Source: Methanogenium sp. S4BF (lineage in GTDB: Archaea; Halobacteriota; Methanomicrobia; Methanomicrobiales; Methanomicrobiaceae). Taken from it: 64,000 nt of DNA. How positions within the stretch are numbered: the first letter of the stretch is position 1; the number at the start of each line of letters is the position of its first letter. The translations under genes were made by a program, and so were the position numbers. The notes below the pieces were generated by a model that was not told the origin of the DNA, did not search any database, and was given only the letters and a program-made list of their open reading frames with translations. Shown piece by piece: positions 45,692 to 54,554 of this stretch. The stretch is from the NCBI RefSeq assembly GCF_029633965.1, contig NZ_CP091277.1:1733940-1797939 (forward strand), read 5' to 3'.

Positions 45692-45716
45692 CTAATTCAA
45701 CAACATGTGATGACAT
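45671..45716 (-). repeat. Tandem duplication of the start region
   Basis: Two 21-base copies 25 bases apart (45671-45691 and 45696-45716) match at 19 positions, and each contains an ATG TCA TCA start-like sequence on the minus strand. The upstream copy opens a 14-codon frame, out of frame with the gene, that overlaps the true start. Confidence 0.55.
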
Positions 45717-46024
45717 GGAAACGAACATATATATAATTAATTGACCAAAAACACGCATTTTATCCACAAAATGCGATACAGATAAATATTATGTACAAAT
45801 CAGGACATTCAATTTGAAAACAAGACTGCACAGGAAAAAACCGATCCAATCCACCCCACGGATCGGCAAATATCAGGTACAAGGAGACACCGTCCGGTCA
45901 GATATGGGGGGCAACCTTCGCGACTGCGGCGAAAGACACCGCATCACCCATCTCTGCAGCAAAAGGGCAGTGCAGGGATCTATCACCACCATTGTACTGC
46001 AGAAGCTTCCGGCAGAACGGCCGG
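45692..46024. other. Gap between the two TGT-like genes
   Basis: This 333-base stretch contains the promoter of copy 1 (AT-rich TATA at 45727-45738 on the minus strand), the inverted repeat at 45754-45775 and the duplicated start region. If copy 2 once had a zinc domain, its remains should lie here, but I could not recognise a CxCxxC motif in any minus-strand frame. Confidence 0.45.
45754..45775. promoter_or_regulatory. Perfect inverted repeat CGCATTTT-N6-AAAATGCG
   Basis: An 8-base perfect inverted repeat with a 6-base spacer sits about 16 bases upstream of the TATA box of the TGT-like copy 1 gene. This is a typical place for an activator or repressor site. Confidence 0.5.
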
Positions 46025-46906
46025 TCATACTACTGCTGAGCGCTGGCGCCGCTCACCAGAGCGCCGTTCCGGTCCTCTCACGGAGGAGGCGCAGGAAGCA
46101 CCAGATAGACAGGGACGGATCTCATTCACAATTTCATGACCTTTCCCACCCCCGATGCCGGAAAGCGTGGTGGAGAAATGCTGCCTGACATGCTCGCTCA
46201 GGGTAAGGCTGCTGACAGTATCCACTCCAAACCAGTGGATGACCATCCCCGGCATCTCCCGACCATGCATCCCAGAGTATGAACAGGGAAACGAGAATGC
46301 ATGCACCCGGACATCCTGGTGCTTCAGCTTCCTGCGAACCAGATAGAGAAGTGGTTTGTCCAGACGGCGGCAGTCAAGGCCAATGCCACCCAGATGCGGC
46401 AGATACCGCTCCAGCATCATGAGATCATCAGCAGTTCGGGCAATACCCATCAGCGGGGCTCCACAGCCGGTATGCCGCTGCCACGCCAGTGCATCCAGAA
46501 CAGCCTGTTCATACATCCCTGTAGTACAGTATACCCGGGGAATCTCAACCACACCGGCACCCGCCCGGTGCTGGAGGAGGAGCAGAGCGGTTAAGCTCTC
46601 CTGACGCAGCCCCACAACATCGGTGAAGAAGTTGAAATGCAGCAGTCTGACGGGAGAGGGAAGCCGGTTCATCCGCTCACAGACAGCATTCTCCATTCTC
46701 TCTCTCTCATCCGGGTGCAGGCGGAGACGCTCGCCATCCATCCGCCCGAACCAGAGATCACAGACACCGGCATCCGGAACATTCGTCACCCCACGACAAA
46801 ACCCATCCGGCGGTATATAGGCAGGAGTCCTGACACTGGCGCCACCCACATCAAGCACACCCTGCCGGCCATGGGCATCATTCACCTCCACAACAAATGG
46901 TGACAT
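46025..46906 (-). CDS. TGT-superfamily protein, truncated and without nucleophile (copy 2)
   Basis: About 293 residues, clearly homologous to copy 1 along its first 265 residues. Shared blocks include GRQGVLDVGGA, FFTDV.GL, GIARTADDL, GGIGLDCRRLDKPLLY and FGVDTV. At the nucleophile position it has Ser (GVDTVSSL). After NEIRP the sequence diverges into an Arg/Ser-rich tail and stops, so the zinc-binding C-terminal part is absent. It may be a decaying duplicate or a trimmed partner that dimerises with copy 1. ATG at 46906 is preferred over 46927: it matches the N-terminus of copy 1 and lies about 30 bases after ATTATAATTAAT, fitting a leaderless transcript. Confidence 0.6.
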   Translation of the reverse strand: MSPFVVEVNDAHGRQGVLDVGGASVRTPAYIPPDGFCRGVTNVPDAGVCDLWFGRMDGERLRLHPDERERMENAVCERMNRLPSPVRLLHFNFFTDVVGLRQESLTALLLLQHRAGAGVVEIPRVYCTTGMYEQAVLDALAWQRHTGCGAPLMGIARTADDLMMLERYLPHLGGIGLDCRRLDKPLLYLVRRKLKHQDVRVHAFSFPCSYSGMHGREMPGMVIHWFGVDTVSSLTLSEHVRQHFSTTLSGIGGGKGHEIVNEIRPCLSGASCASSVRGPERRSGERRQRSAVV

Positions 46907-47154
46907 AGACAGATCATTTACGCACACATATTAATTATAATCGGCTGATTTTGTGATTGAATAAATGAATACATATTGACATTGCCGAAGAGCATTACTC
47001 TCGGAATCGTGTCTGCACACGGGAGCACAGCCGGTCGTCATTTAGCACGGCACAAACAGCACCCGTATATTTTTGGAAAAAAACAGTCGCATATCGTCAC
47101 CATACTTCATCCTGATCCCCCAAAGATGCATCTGCCCTGAGCTCAAACACAATG

Positions 47155-47163
47155 CATATATAG
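47155..47163 (+). promoter_or_regulatory. TATA box of the thermosome gene
   Basis: CATATATAG is placed 45 bases before the ATG, giving an expected transcript start near 47185 and a short leader with AAGGAG at 47192-47197. Confidence 0.65.
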
Positions 47164-47207
47164 AAGTTCAAATCCAATTTTATGACGCTTTAAGGAGTAT
47201 CTGCATT

Positions 47208-48797
47208 ATGTTAGCGGGACAGCCAATTATTATATTACGGGACAATGTAGACCGCATTGGCGGCAACGAAGCCCAGAGATCCAATATTATGGCGGCCAAA
47301 GCAATCGCTGAAGCCGTGCGCACCACCCTCGGCCCACGGGGAATGGACAAAATGATGGTCTCCTCATCCGGAGATGTGGTCATCACCAACGACGGTGCGA
47401 CCATTCTCCACGAGATGTCAGTGGAACACCCGACGGCAAAACTCGTCGTCGAGGTTGCTGAGACCCAGGACAATGAAGTCGGAGACGGCACCACCACCGC
47501 AACGATCTTCATCGGCAGTCTGATGGAGCAGGCGGAAGCCCTCCTCAACCGGAAAGTTCACCCGACAGTCATCGCAAACGGATACCGTCTTGGTATGCAG
47601 AAGGCGATGGAGGTCATCAATGAACAGGTCATCAAAGCCGACGGAGAGGACCGTGAAATGCTCATCAAGGTCGCAGCAACCGCTGTTACCGGAAAGTCCA
47701 TTGAAGGTGTCAAAGACAAGATCACCGGCATTGTCGTCGATGCCGTGCTTGCAGTCGCCCGGAAGGATGAAGACGGAAAGTACACCGTCGATGAGGATGA
47801 CGTCCAGATCAAGACGATGGTCGGAGACCACATGGAAGACGCGGAACTGCTCAGGGGATTCCTCCTCGACAAGACCCGTGTCCAGCACTCCATGCCAAAG
47901 CGGCTCGAGAATGCAAAGATTGCCATGCTCTCCCAGCCACTTGAGGTGACAAAGACCCAGGTGAAGTCCAAGATCAAGATCACCTCCGCAGAACAGATGG
48001 AGGCATTCAGCGTGCAGGAGAACGAGACACTCCGTGCTATCGCAGAAGAGATTGTAGCCTCCGGCGCAAACACCGTCTTCTGCCAGAAGGGCATCGCAGA
48101 CGCCGTCCAGTACTACCTCGCAAAGGAGAATATCATCGCCATTCAGGACGTCCCTGAATCCGACATGAAGAAACTCTCCCGTGCAGTCGGCGCAACCATC
48201 GTGAGCAAGCCTGAGGATCTCACAGAGGAGACCCTTGGCGAGGCAGGCCTCATCGAAGAGATGAAGGACATCACCATCACCAAGATCACCGACTGCAAGC
48301 ACCCTCACACCGTGAGCATCCTCTTAAAAGGCACCTCACAGGTCTTCATCGACGAGCTCGAACGCGGCGTCTACGACGCAGCCCGTGTCGTGATGGATGC
48401 ACTTGAAGACGGGGAGTACCTCGTCGGCGGTGCCGCCATCGATACCGAACTGATGATGAAGATCAGTGAGTTTGCGGCAACCCAGGAAGGCAGAACCCAG
48501 CTGGCAATCGAAGCATTCGCCCGGATGTTTGAGGTTATCCCCTACACCCTCGCGGAGAACTCAGGCTTTGACCAGATTGACAAGATGGTCGCCCTCAAGG
48601 CGGCACACGCAAACGGCGAAAACCACGCCGGCCTGAATGTCTTCACCGGCGAGATCATCGATATGTATGCAGAAGGCGTCATCGAGCCCGCCCGTGTCAA
48701 GCGGCAGGCAATTATGTCAGCGACCGAGACCGCTGCACTCATCATCCGTGTCGATGACATGATGATCTCAAAGAGTGCATCCCAGATGGGAATGTAA
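47208..48797 (+). CDS. thsA: Thermosome subunit (group II chaperonin)
   Basis: A 529-residue thermosome subunit, which assembles into a double-ring ATP-driven folding chamber. The equatorial ATP site shows [13 protein letters not shown] and the catalytic GDGTTT; the helical-protrusion and apical domains follow. Unlike many archaeal subunits, the C-terminus ends in SASQMGM without a Gly-Gly-Met repeat tail. The frame is open upstream to 47073, but the family start [10 protein letters not shown] and the AAGGAG ten bases before place the start at 47208. Clear TATA box upstream and a T-run terminator downstream: monocistronic. Confidence 0.96.
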   Translation: MLAGQPIIILRDNVDRIGGNEAQRSNIMAAKAIAEAVRTTLGPRGMDKMMVSSSGDVVITNDGATILHEMSVEHPTAKLVVEVAETQDNEVGDGTTTATIFIGSLMEQAEALLNRKVHPTVIANGYRLGMQKAMEVINEQVIKADGEDREMLIKVAATAVTGKSIEGVKDKITGIVVDAVLAVARKDEDGKYTVDEDDVQIKTMVGDHMEDAELLRGFLLDKTRVQHSMPKRLENAKIAMLSQPLEVTKTQVKSKIKITSAEQMEAFSVQENETLRAIAEEIVASGANTVFCQKGIADAVQYYLAKENIIAIQDVPESDMKKLSRAVGATIVSKPEDLTEETLGEAGLIEEMKDITITKITDCKHPHTVSILLKGTSQVFIDELERGVYDAARVVMDALEDGEYLVGGAAIDTELMMKISEFAATQEGRTQLAIEAFARMFEVIPYTLAENSGFDQIDKMVALKAAHANGENHAGLNVFTGEIIDMYAEGVIEPARVKRQAIMSATETAALIIRVDDMMISKSASQMGM

Positions 48798-48818
48798 GAT
48801 CCCCTAACCCATCGTACC

Positions 48819-48837
48819 CGTTTTTTTTATTTTTTCT
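48819..48837 (+). terminator. T-run terminator of the thermosome gene
   Basis: Eight T residues followed by a further T-rich run begin about 20 bases after the stop codon. Confidence 0.6.
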
Positions 48838-49087
48838 TCCGTACGTGCACCGTTTTCCCGGACGCCGCGATATATAATCTATATATTTTCCCGCGCACCT
48901 GATCGGAGAGTAAATATACCAAACCGCTCAGCACCCTTCCGCCAGGAAAGGAAAAGAAGAGCGTTTCCGACGCACAAACAGCATTTTAACTGTAATCAGA
49001 TGAATTTGAGGCAAATACGGCCTGTTTGGAACAATGATAATGATAAATAATGATTAATTCTCAATCTTCACCCATAGGTGTAATAGC
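48838..49087 (+). promoter_or_regulatory. Upstream region of the ech operon
   Basis: No gene is seen in this stretch. AT-rich sequence at about 49030-49055 (ATAATGATAAATAATG) fits the promoter, and ATATATAATCTATATA at 48868-48883 is a second TATA-like site. AGGTG at 49075-49079 lies ahead of the GTG start of echA. Confidence 0.45.
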
Positions 49088-50992
49088 GTGGAACTCTTGG
49101 TATTCCTGATTCTTTTCCCTGCACTGGCGGCATTACTATTCGGTGTTCTGCCGAACAGCCGCCTCAGGGATACAATAGTGGTACTGGTATCTGCGATTAT
49201 CATCGCAGCCAGCCTGTATCTCTTTGTACTGTTTGCAGGGGCCGGGACGGTGTATTTTGACATCGACGGCGGCATGATCTCCCAGATCATGACCGGACTC
49301 GAAGTCATTATATCCGCCGGTCTCCTGTATCTTGCCGCAAAATACCGGCAGTATCTCATTGCCGGGCTGGTCGTGGTCCAGCTGGGAGTGGTGCTCTATG
49401 CCGAGTCCCTTATGCACGGGACGGAAGCACTGAACAATCTGTTCATTGACCCGTTCTCCGTCATCATGGCGATGATCATAGGCATCATCGGCAGCCTGAT
49501 CTGTATCTATTCAGTCGGCTACATGCGTGACTACCACGCCCATCATGCGGAGATGCCGGACAAACGGCGCTGGTTCTTTGCCCTGCTCTTTGTCTTTCTG
49601 GCGGCAATGTTCGGTGTCGTATTCTCCAACAACCTCTTCTGGCTCTTCTTCTTCTGGGAAGTGACCACCCTCTGTTCCTTCCTTCTGATTGGATACAGCT
49701 GGGATGAGCAGGCGAGGAAGAATGCATTCTGGGCACTGCTCCTGAACCTTGTGGGCGGTCTTGGATTTGCATTCACCTTCGTCTGGGTCGGGCTGACCGA
49801 TCCCTCAGGGAGCCTGATTATGATGGACAGCCTGCTCGCAGCAGGCCCTGCTGTCGCCATGATACCTGCGGCCCTCATCGGGTTTGCCGGCCTCACCAAG
49901 GCGGCACAGATGCCGTTCTCCTCATGGCTGGTCGGTGCAATGATTGCACCCACCCCGGTATCGGCACTCCTGCACTCCAGTACGATGGTAAAGGCCGGTG
50001 TCTATGTCATCGTCCGGTTTGCCCCCGTCTATGACGCAAGCATGGTCGGCTATATCATCTCCCTTGTGGGCGGCGTGACGTTCCTCCTGGCATCGGGCAT
50101 CGCGATATCACAGTCCAATGCAAAGAAGGTCCTTGCCTATTCAACGATTGCAAACCTTGGCCTTGTCGTGGCCTGTGCCGGTATCGGCACCTATGCGGCA
50201 GTCTGGGCGGCAATCCTTCTGATTGTATTCCATGCAGTCGCAAAGTCGCTCCTCTTCCTCTCGGTGGGAACGGTGGAGCACAAGATCGGGAGCAGGGACA
50301 TCGAGGACATGAGCGGACTTATCAGCCGCATGCCGAGGATTGCGTTGATGATGGTCATCGGTATCGCCGGCATGTTCCTTGCCCCCTTCGGGATGCTCAT
50401 CTCGAAGTGGGCGGCCCTTCTGGCATTTCTCGACGCACAGTTTGGTTTCATCCTCATCCTCCTCCTGGCATTCGGCAGTGCGGTGACGGTCTTCTTCTGG
50501 ACCAAATGGCTGGGAAAACTGGTGGCGGTCGCATGGAAACCCGAACCTCTGGAAGTAAAGATATCCACCTATGAATTCAGTGCTCTCGTGCCCCTCACAG
50601 TGCTGATGGTCGCAGTCTGTATCGGCTTCCCCCTGCTCTCCTCAGAGCTGGTGGTGCCCTACGTCTTCGCCATCTACGGGATGGCCGCAACCCTCGGGCA
50701 GGCAAACGTCACCATCATGCTGATGATGATCTTCATGGTGCTCATAATGCCCCTTTCCCTGTTCCACTTCCGGAAAGACCGCAAGGTGCTGTCGCATTAT
50801 GTAGGCGGCAGGCCCTCCACCCCTGACATGCATTTCAAGGGCAGCATCGGTGTGCAGCGCCCGGTGGCGCTCGGCAACTACTATCTCGCGGACTACTTCG
50901 GTGAAAAACGCCTTTCACATATCGGCAACGGCCTGTGCATCGCATTCATTGCCATGATTGCGGTTACGCTTCTCATGGGGGCGGCGATATGA
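49088..50992 (+). CDS. echA: Ech hydrogenase subunit A (ion-translocating, NuoL-like)
   Basis: A 634-residue polytopic protein of the NuoL/MrpA family and the largest membrane subunit of Ech. About 15-16 helices are predicted, with the antiporter-like core blocks LFFFWEVTTLCSFLLIGYSW, GLTKAAQMPFSSWL, APTPVSALLHSSTMVKAGVY and FHAVAKSLLFLSVG. These hold the conserved Glu and Lys residues used for ion pumping. Ech oxidises or reduces ferredoxin with protons/H2 and couples this to H+ or Na+ transport. The start is GTG at 49088. Its stop overlaps the ATG of echB. Confidence 0.93.
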   Translation: MELLVFLILFPALAALLFGVLPNSRLRDTIVVLVSAIIIAASLYLFVLFAGAGTVYFDIDGGMISQIMTGLEVIISAGLLYLAAKYRQYLIAGLVVVQLGVVLYAESLMHGTEALNNLFIDPFSVIMAMIIGIIGSLICIYSVGYMRDYHAHHAEMPDKRRWFFALLFVFLAAMFGVVFSNNLFWLFFFWEVTTLCSFLLIGYSWDEQARKNAFWALLLNLVGGLGFAFTFVWVGLTDPSGSLIMMDSLLAAGPAVAMIPAALIGFAGLTKAAQMPFSSWLVGAMIAPTPVSALLHSSTMVKAGVYVIVRFAPVYDASMVGYIISLVGGVTFLLASGIAISQSNAKKVLAYSTIANLGLVVACAGIGTYAAVWAAILLIVFHAVAKSLLFLSVGTVEHKIGSRDIEDMSGLISRMPRIALMMVIGIAGMFLAPFGMLISKWAALLAFLDAQFGFILILLLAFGSAVTVFFWTKWLGKLVAVAWKPEPLEVKISTYEFSALVPLTVLMVAVCIGFPLLSSELVVPYVFAIYGMAATLGQANVTIMLMMIFMVLIMPLSLFHFRKDRKVLSHYVGGRPSTPDMHFKGSIGVQRPVALGNYYLADYFGEKRLSHIGNGLCIAFIAMIAVTLLMGAAI

Positions 50993-51840
50993 TCACTGAA
51001 ATAATCTTTGCCATCGGCTTTGTCATCTTTGCACCCTTCATCGGTGCACTCATCGGCGGTATCGACCGGAAGGTGACCGCACGGATGCAGGGGCGTGTCG
51101 GTCCGCCGGTGCTTCAGCCGCTCTATGACGTCTTCAAGCTCTTCGAAAAGGAGAAGGCAGTTGTCAGAAACGAGGTGAACTTCTACATCTTCTCGTACCT
51201 GGTGTTCGTCATATTCACCGGAGCACTCTTCTTCTCCGGCGGAGACATCCTGCTGGTCATCTTCGCACTGACACTCGCCCATGCCTTCCTGATCCTGGGG
51301 GCCTATGCAGCAGTCTCCCCATACAGCCATGTCGGAGCGGAACGTGAGCTCTTACAGCTGATGGCAGTCGAGCCAATGCTGATTCTTACGGCAACCGGAT
51401 TCTACATGGCCACCGGCTCATTTGCCGTCAAAGACATCGCGCTCTGGCCTGAGCCCATCGTCATGACCATCCCGCTCATCTTTGTGGGCATCGTCTATGT
51501 GCTCACCATCAAGCTGCGCAAGTCACCCTTTGACCTCGCAACCAGCCACCATGCCCACCAGGAGCTGGTGAAGGGGGTTACCACAGAGTTTGCCGGCCCC
51601 ACCCTCGGTATGGTCGAGATTGCGCACCTCTACGAGACGGTATTCTTCCTCGGCATCATCTGGCTCTTCTTTGCCTCCATGCCCTGGGTCGGTGTTCTTG
51701 CCGTCATCATTGTGTATTTCCTTGAGATACTCGTAGACAATACCACCACACGTGTCCGGTGGCAGGTGATGCTCAGGAGTGCATGGCTCGTGGCACTCGT
51801 TGCCGGTGCAATCAACCTGGGGGTTCTTGCCCTGCTCTAG
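50989..51840 (+). CDS. echB: Ech hydrogenase subunit B (NuoH-like)
   Basis: A 283-residue membrane protein homologous to NuoH/HycD, linking the hydrogenase module to the membrane arm. Motifs include RKVTARMQGRVGPPVLQPLYDVFKL near residue 27 and SPYSHVGAERELLQL near 102. HAHQELVKGVTTEF near 188, with its conserved acidic residues, completes the set. About eight transmembrane helices. The ATG overlaps the echA stop (ATGA). The start at 50989 matches the family N-terminus. Confidence 0.95.
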   Translation: MITEIIFAIGFVIFAPFIGALIGGIDRKVTARMQGRVGPPVLQPLYDVFKLFEKEKAVVRNEVNFYIFSYLVFVIFTGALFFSGGDILLVIFALTLAHAFLILGAYAAVSPYSHVGAERELLQLMAVEPMLILTATGFYMATGSFAVKDIALWPEPIVMTIPLIFVGIVYVLTIKLRKSPFDLATSHHAHQELVKGVTTEFAGPTLGMVEIAHLYETVFFLGIIWLFFASMPWVGVLAVIIVYFLEILVDNTTTRVRWQVMLRSAWLVALVAGAINLGVLALL

Positions 51841-51856
51841 GGAGGTGAGTGAAAAA

Positions 51857-52303
51857 ATGTCATATATTACAAAATCCCCGTGGGTAATCCATTACGACGG
51901 ATCCAGCTGCAATGGATGCGATATTGAAGTGCTTGCATGCCTCACCCCGCTCTATGATCTCGAGCGGTTCGGGATTGTCAACACCGGCAACCCAAAACAC
52001 GCCGATGTCTTCCTGATCACAGGGGCCATCAATGAGCAGAGCCTGGCAGTTGTCAAAAACACCTATGAACAGATGCCGGACCCGAAAGTCGTGGTCGCCA
52101 TCGGCATCTGCGCCACCTCCGGCGGCGTATTCCGGGAATGCTATAATGTCATGGGCGGGGTTGACCAAGTCATCCCGGTCGATGTCTATGTGCCCGGATG
52201 TGCGGCACGCCCGGAGTCCATTATTGACGGGGTTGTCCGTGCCCTCGGAATTCTCGAAGAGAAACGGACAAAGATGGCAGAGAAGGGGGGAACAAAGAAA
52301 TGA
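51857..52303 (+). CDS. echC: Ech hydrogenase small subunit C
   Basis: A 148-residue NuoB-like small subunit that holds one [4Fe-4S] cluster next to the active site. The Cys ligands are in SSCNGCDIE, GICATSGG and VPGCAARPE. GGAGGTGA at 51841-51848 is a strong ribosome site and fixes the start at 51857, 16 bases after echB. It passes electrons between the NiFe centre in EchE and the ferredoxin-like EchF. Confidence 0.96.
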   Translation: MSYITKSPWVIHYDGSSCNGCDIEVLACLTPLYDLERFGIVNTGNPKHADVFLITGAINEQSLAVVKNTYEQMPDPKVVVAIGICATSGGVFRECYNVMGGVDQVIPVDVYVPGCAARPESIIDGVVRALGILEEKRTKMAEKGGTKK

Positions 52304-52689
52304 TCGAACAGAAACACACCATTATTGAAATTCCGGTCACCGGCCTCCTGAAAAAGACGGAGGAGTACCACACAAAGGGGTATCGGCTGGTCCAGATCGG
52401 CTGCACCCCTCTCGGAGACCGGTATGAAATCAATTATACCTTTACCAACACTTCGTACGAATTCGAGAGCCTCCGGATAACGGTTCACGACGGTGATGAG
52501 ATACCCAGCATCTCCGGCATCTACTGGGGGGCATTCATCTATGAAAACGAGACTCATGACCTCTTTGGTTTGACCGTGACCGGCATGAACGTCGATTTCC
52601 AGGGACACCTCATCGAGACACGGATCCCGACACCCTTCAAAAACCCACCATCGGTAACGAAAGTTCCCAAAGGAGGGGATGCATCATGA
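52300..52689 (+). CDS. echD: Ech hydrogenase subunit D (NuoC-like)
   Basis: A 129-residue protein of the NuoC/30-kDa family. YEINYTFTNT, ISGIYWGAFIYENETHDLFGLTVTG and RIPTPFKNPPS are the usual core motifs; the ENETHDLFG stretch is the signature. It helps hold the large and small subunits together and has no cofactor. ATGA overlap with echC upstream and echE downstream. Confidence 0.94.
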   Translation: MIEQKHTIIEIPVTGLLKKTEEYHTKGYRLVQIGCTPLGDRYEINYTFTNTSYEFESLRITVHDGDEIPSISGIYWGAFIYENETHDLFGLTVTGMNVDFQGHLIETRIPTPFKNPPSVTKVPKGGDAS

Positions 52690-53765
52690 GCAACCGGATT
52701 GTTGTGCCATTCGGCCCCCAGCACCCGGTGCTGCCCGAGCCCATTCATCTCGACCTGGTGCTGGAGGACGAGCGGGTGGTGGAGGCAGTGCCCACTATCG
52801 GGTATGTCCACCGCGGCCTTGAGAAACTGGTTGAGAAGCGGGATTACAAGGATTATGTCCTCATCGCAGAGCGTATCTGCGGCATCTGCTCGTTTACCCA
52901 CTCGGTGACCTACTGCAATGCGATTGAACATATCATGGGCATTGAGGTCCCGGCCAGGGCACAGTTCATCAGGACCATCTGGATGGAATACTCAAGGATG
53001 CACTCCCACCTGCTCTGGCTCGGCCTGACGGCAGATGCGATGGGATTCGAGAACCTCTTCATGAACGCATGGCGCCTGAGAGAGGAGATCCTCGATGACA
53101 TGGAGGCCACCACCGGCGGCCGGGTCATTCAGGGCTCGTCCAAGGTTGGTGGTATCCGCCTCGACATCCCGGACGAGAAACTCGGCGAGATGGTGGACCA
53201 CCTGAAGAAAATCAGGCCTCTTCTGGAGGAGTCGAACCGTATCTTCACCCACGACCAGACCGTGCGCCACCGGATGCGGGGGCTCGGCGTGCTCACAAAG
53301 GAAGAGGCATGGGAGCTCGGTGCGGTCGGCCCGGTGGCCCGCGGCAGCGGCTGTGACATGGATGTCCGTTCAAGCGGCTACTCGGCATACGGGGAACTCG
53401 GATTTAAGCCCATAACGCTCCCCCACGGAGACTGTCTGGACCGCTGTCTCGTTCGCTCAGAAGAGGTGCTGGCATCCATTGACCTCGTCGAACGTGCGGT
53501 CGCAAAGATGCCGGACGGCCCCATTGAAGAGAAGGTGAAGGGCAACCCGAACGGGGAGTATTTCGCCTTCTCGGAACAGCCCCGTGGCGAGTGCATGCAC
53601 TACGTGAGGGCAAACGGCACAAAGAATCTCGTCCGCCACCGTGTGCGGACACCGACCCTGACAAACATCCCGCCCCTCGTGAAGATGCTCGCAGGCATCG
53701 AACTGGCGGATGTGCCGGTGGTGGTGCTGACGATTGACCCGTGTATCGGGTGTGCGGAGAGGTGA
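52686..53765 (+). CDS. echE: Ech hydrogenase large subunit E ([NiFe] site)
   Basis: A 359-residue catalytic subunit. Both CxxC pairs that hold the NiFe centre are present: RICGICSFTH near residue 63 and DPCIGCAER at the C-terminus. Like other Ech-type enzymes the protein ends a few residues after the second pair, and no long cleavable extension is seen. PFGPQHPVLPEP at the start and GGRVIQGSSKVGGIR near 140 are typical. Both sets of ligands are complete, so the enzyme is predicted active. ATGA overlap with echD. Confidence 0.96.
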   Translation: MSNRIVVPFGPQHPVLPEPIHLDLVLEDERVVEAVPTIGYVHRGLEKLVEKRDYKDYVLIAERICGICSFTHSVTYCNAIEHIMGIEVPARAQFIRTIWMEYSRMHSHLLWLGLTADAMGFENLFMNAWRLREEILDDMEATTGGRVIQGSSKVGGIRLDIPDEKLGEMVDHLKKIRPLLEESNRIFTHDQTVRHRMRGLGVLTKEEAWELGAVGPVARGSGCDMDVRSSGYSAYGELGFKPITLPHGDCLDRCLVRSEEVLASIDLVERAVAKMPDGPIEEKVKGNPNGEYFAFSEQPRGECMHYVRANGTKNLVRHRVRTPTLTNIPPLVKMLAGIELADVPVVVLTIDPCIGCAER

Positions 53766-53772
53766 GATAAGT

Positions 53773-54153
53773 ATGCCATTATTTACCATGGTTAAGCGGG
53801 CACTTGCAAATGTGACGGGGAAACCCGCCACCCTGATGTACCCGGCAACGCCCGCCAAACAGTATGAGGCATCCCGCGGACATGTGGTCATTGCAATCGA
53901 GGACTGCATCTACTGCGGCAACTGCCAGCGCCACTGCGTCTCACAGGCGATCACGGTCGACCGCGAGGCCCGAACCTGGGAGATCAACCGCCTCCGCTGC
54001 ATCATCTGCGGTGTCTGCGCAGAGGTCTGCCCGAAAGACTGCATCTTTATGGAACCCGACTACCACCCGTCGTCTGAAGGGCAGTCGGTAGAGTTTGTGC
54101 AGGGGCCGCCTGCACCACCCAAGGAAGAGAAGAAACCAAAAGCTGAGGAGTAA
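53773..54153 (+). CDS. echF: Ech hydrogenase ferredoxin-like subunit F
   Basis: A 126-residue polyferredoxin with two [4Fe-4S] motifs, CIYCGNCQRHC and CIICGVCAEVCP, that accept electrons from ferredoxin. The tail after residue 105 is Pro/Lys/Glu-rich and probably disordered. The start at 53773 gives MPLFTMVKRALANV, the common EchF N-terminus. It is the last gene of the operon, eight bases after echE, and a T-run terminator follows within 30 bases. Confidence 0.95.
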   Translation: MPLFTMVKRALANVTGKPATLMYPATPAKQYEASRGHVVIAIEDCIYCGNCQRHCVSQAITVDREARTWEINRLRCIICGVCAEVCPKDCIFMEPDYHPSSEGQSVEFVQGPPAPPKEEKKPKAEE

Positions 54154-54179
54154 TCCCCGGCACATCCTTTATTTGTCCG

Positions 54180-54196
54180 GGGACTTTTTTTTTGTG
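54180..54196 (+). terminator. T-run terminator of the ech operon
   Basis: A run of nine T residues about 30 bases after the echF stop. Confidence 0.6.
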
Positions 54197-54293
54197 TCGG
54201 CCCGGTGTTTTTGACCATTCTTTGCCTGTTTATTCTCGGTGTAATCGTTCCCTGCCACAATTGGAGATCTGATGACACCCGATTCTGCTCCAC

Positions 54294-54506
54294 CTACCCA
54301 CGTGAAGCAGTCTCTTCTATCGTTACCTCCCCTTCACCGACCGATGCATCCTCAGGAAGAGACCGGTTTCCGGCAAAGATGAGGACGGTGTCCGGAATGA
54401 GGCCGCAGCGCAGCAGGAGGTCTGCATAGGTCTCATTCTCTTCATAGATAATCTCTGAAACGGTCTGTGAACGGGAGAACCGGAATCGGACAACAGGCAT
54501 ACCCAT
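54294..54506 (-). CDS. MoaD/ThiS-like beta-grasp protein with Arg-Gly end
   Basis: A 70-residue ubiquitin-like beta-grasp protein. The order strand, strand, helix (YADLLLRCGL), TVLIFAGNRSLPEDASVGEGEVTI matches MoaD/ThiS/SAMP proteins, where LPED and a GDEV-like turn precede the last strand. Those proteins end in Gly-Gly, which is thiocarboxylated or joined to targets. This one ends in SRG. It may need trimming, use a single Gly, or be a non-carrier relative. It is monocistronic, convergent with the ech operon. No E1-like activating enzyme is in the window. Confidence 0.65.
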   Translation of the reverse strand: MGMPVVRFRFSRSQTVSEIIYEENETYADLLLRCGLIPDTVLIFAGNRSLPEDASVGEGEVTIEETASRG

Positions 54507-54554
54507 TATCTGGGAGTGCCGGGTTAAAAAAAGGACGGAACCAGACTCTGCCCG

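Noticed and set aside
45814-46188. A 124-codon plus-strand frame opposite the end of TGT-like copy 2
   Set aside because: Arg/His-rich peptide without ribosome site; treated as a shadow and gap sequence.
44450-46906. DNA 7-deazaguanine insertion system (DpdA) or normal archaeosine TGT
   Set aside because: The nucleophile Asp is missing in both proteins and no Dpd partner genes are nearby.
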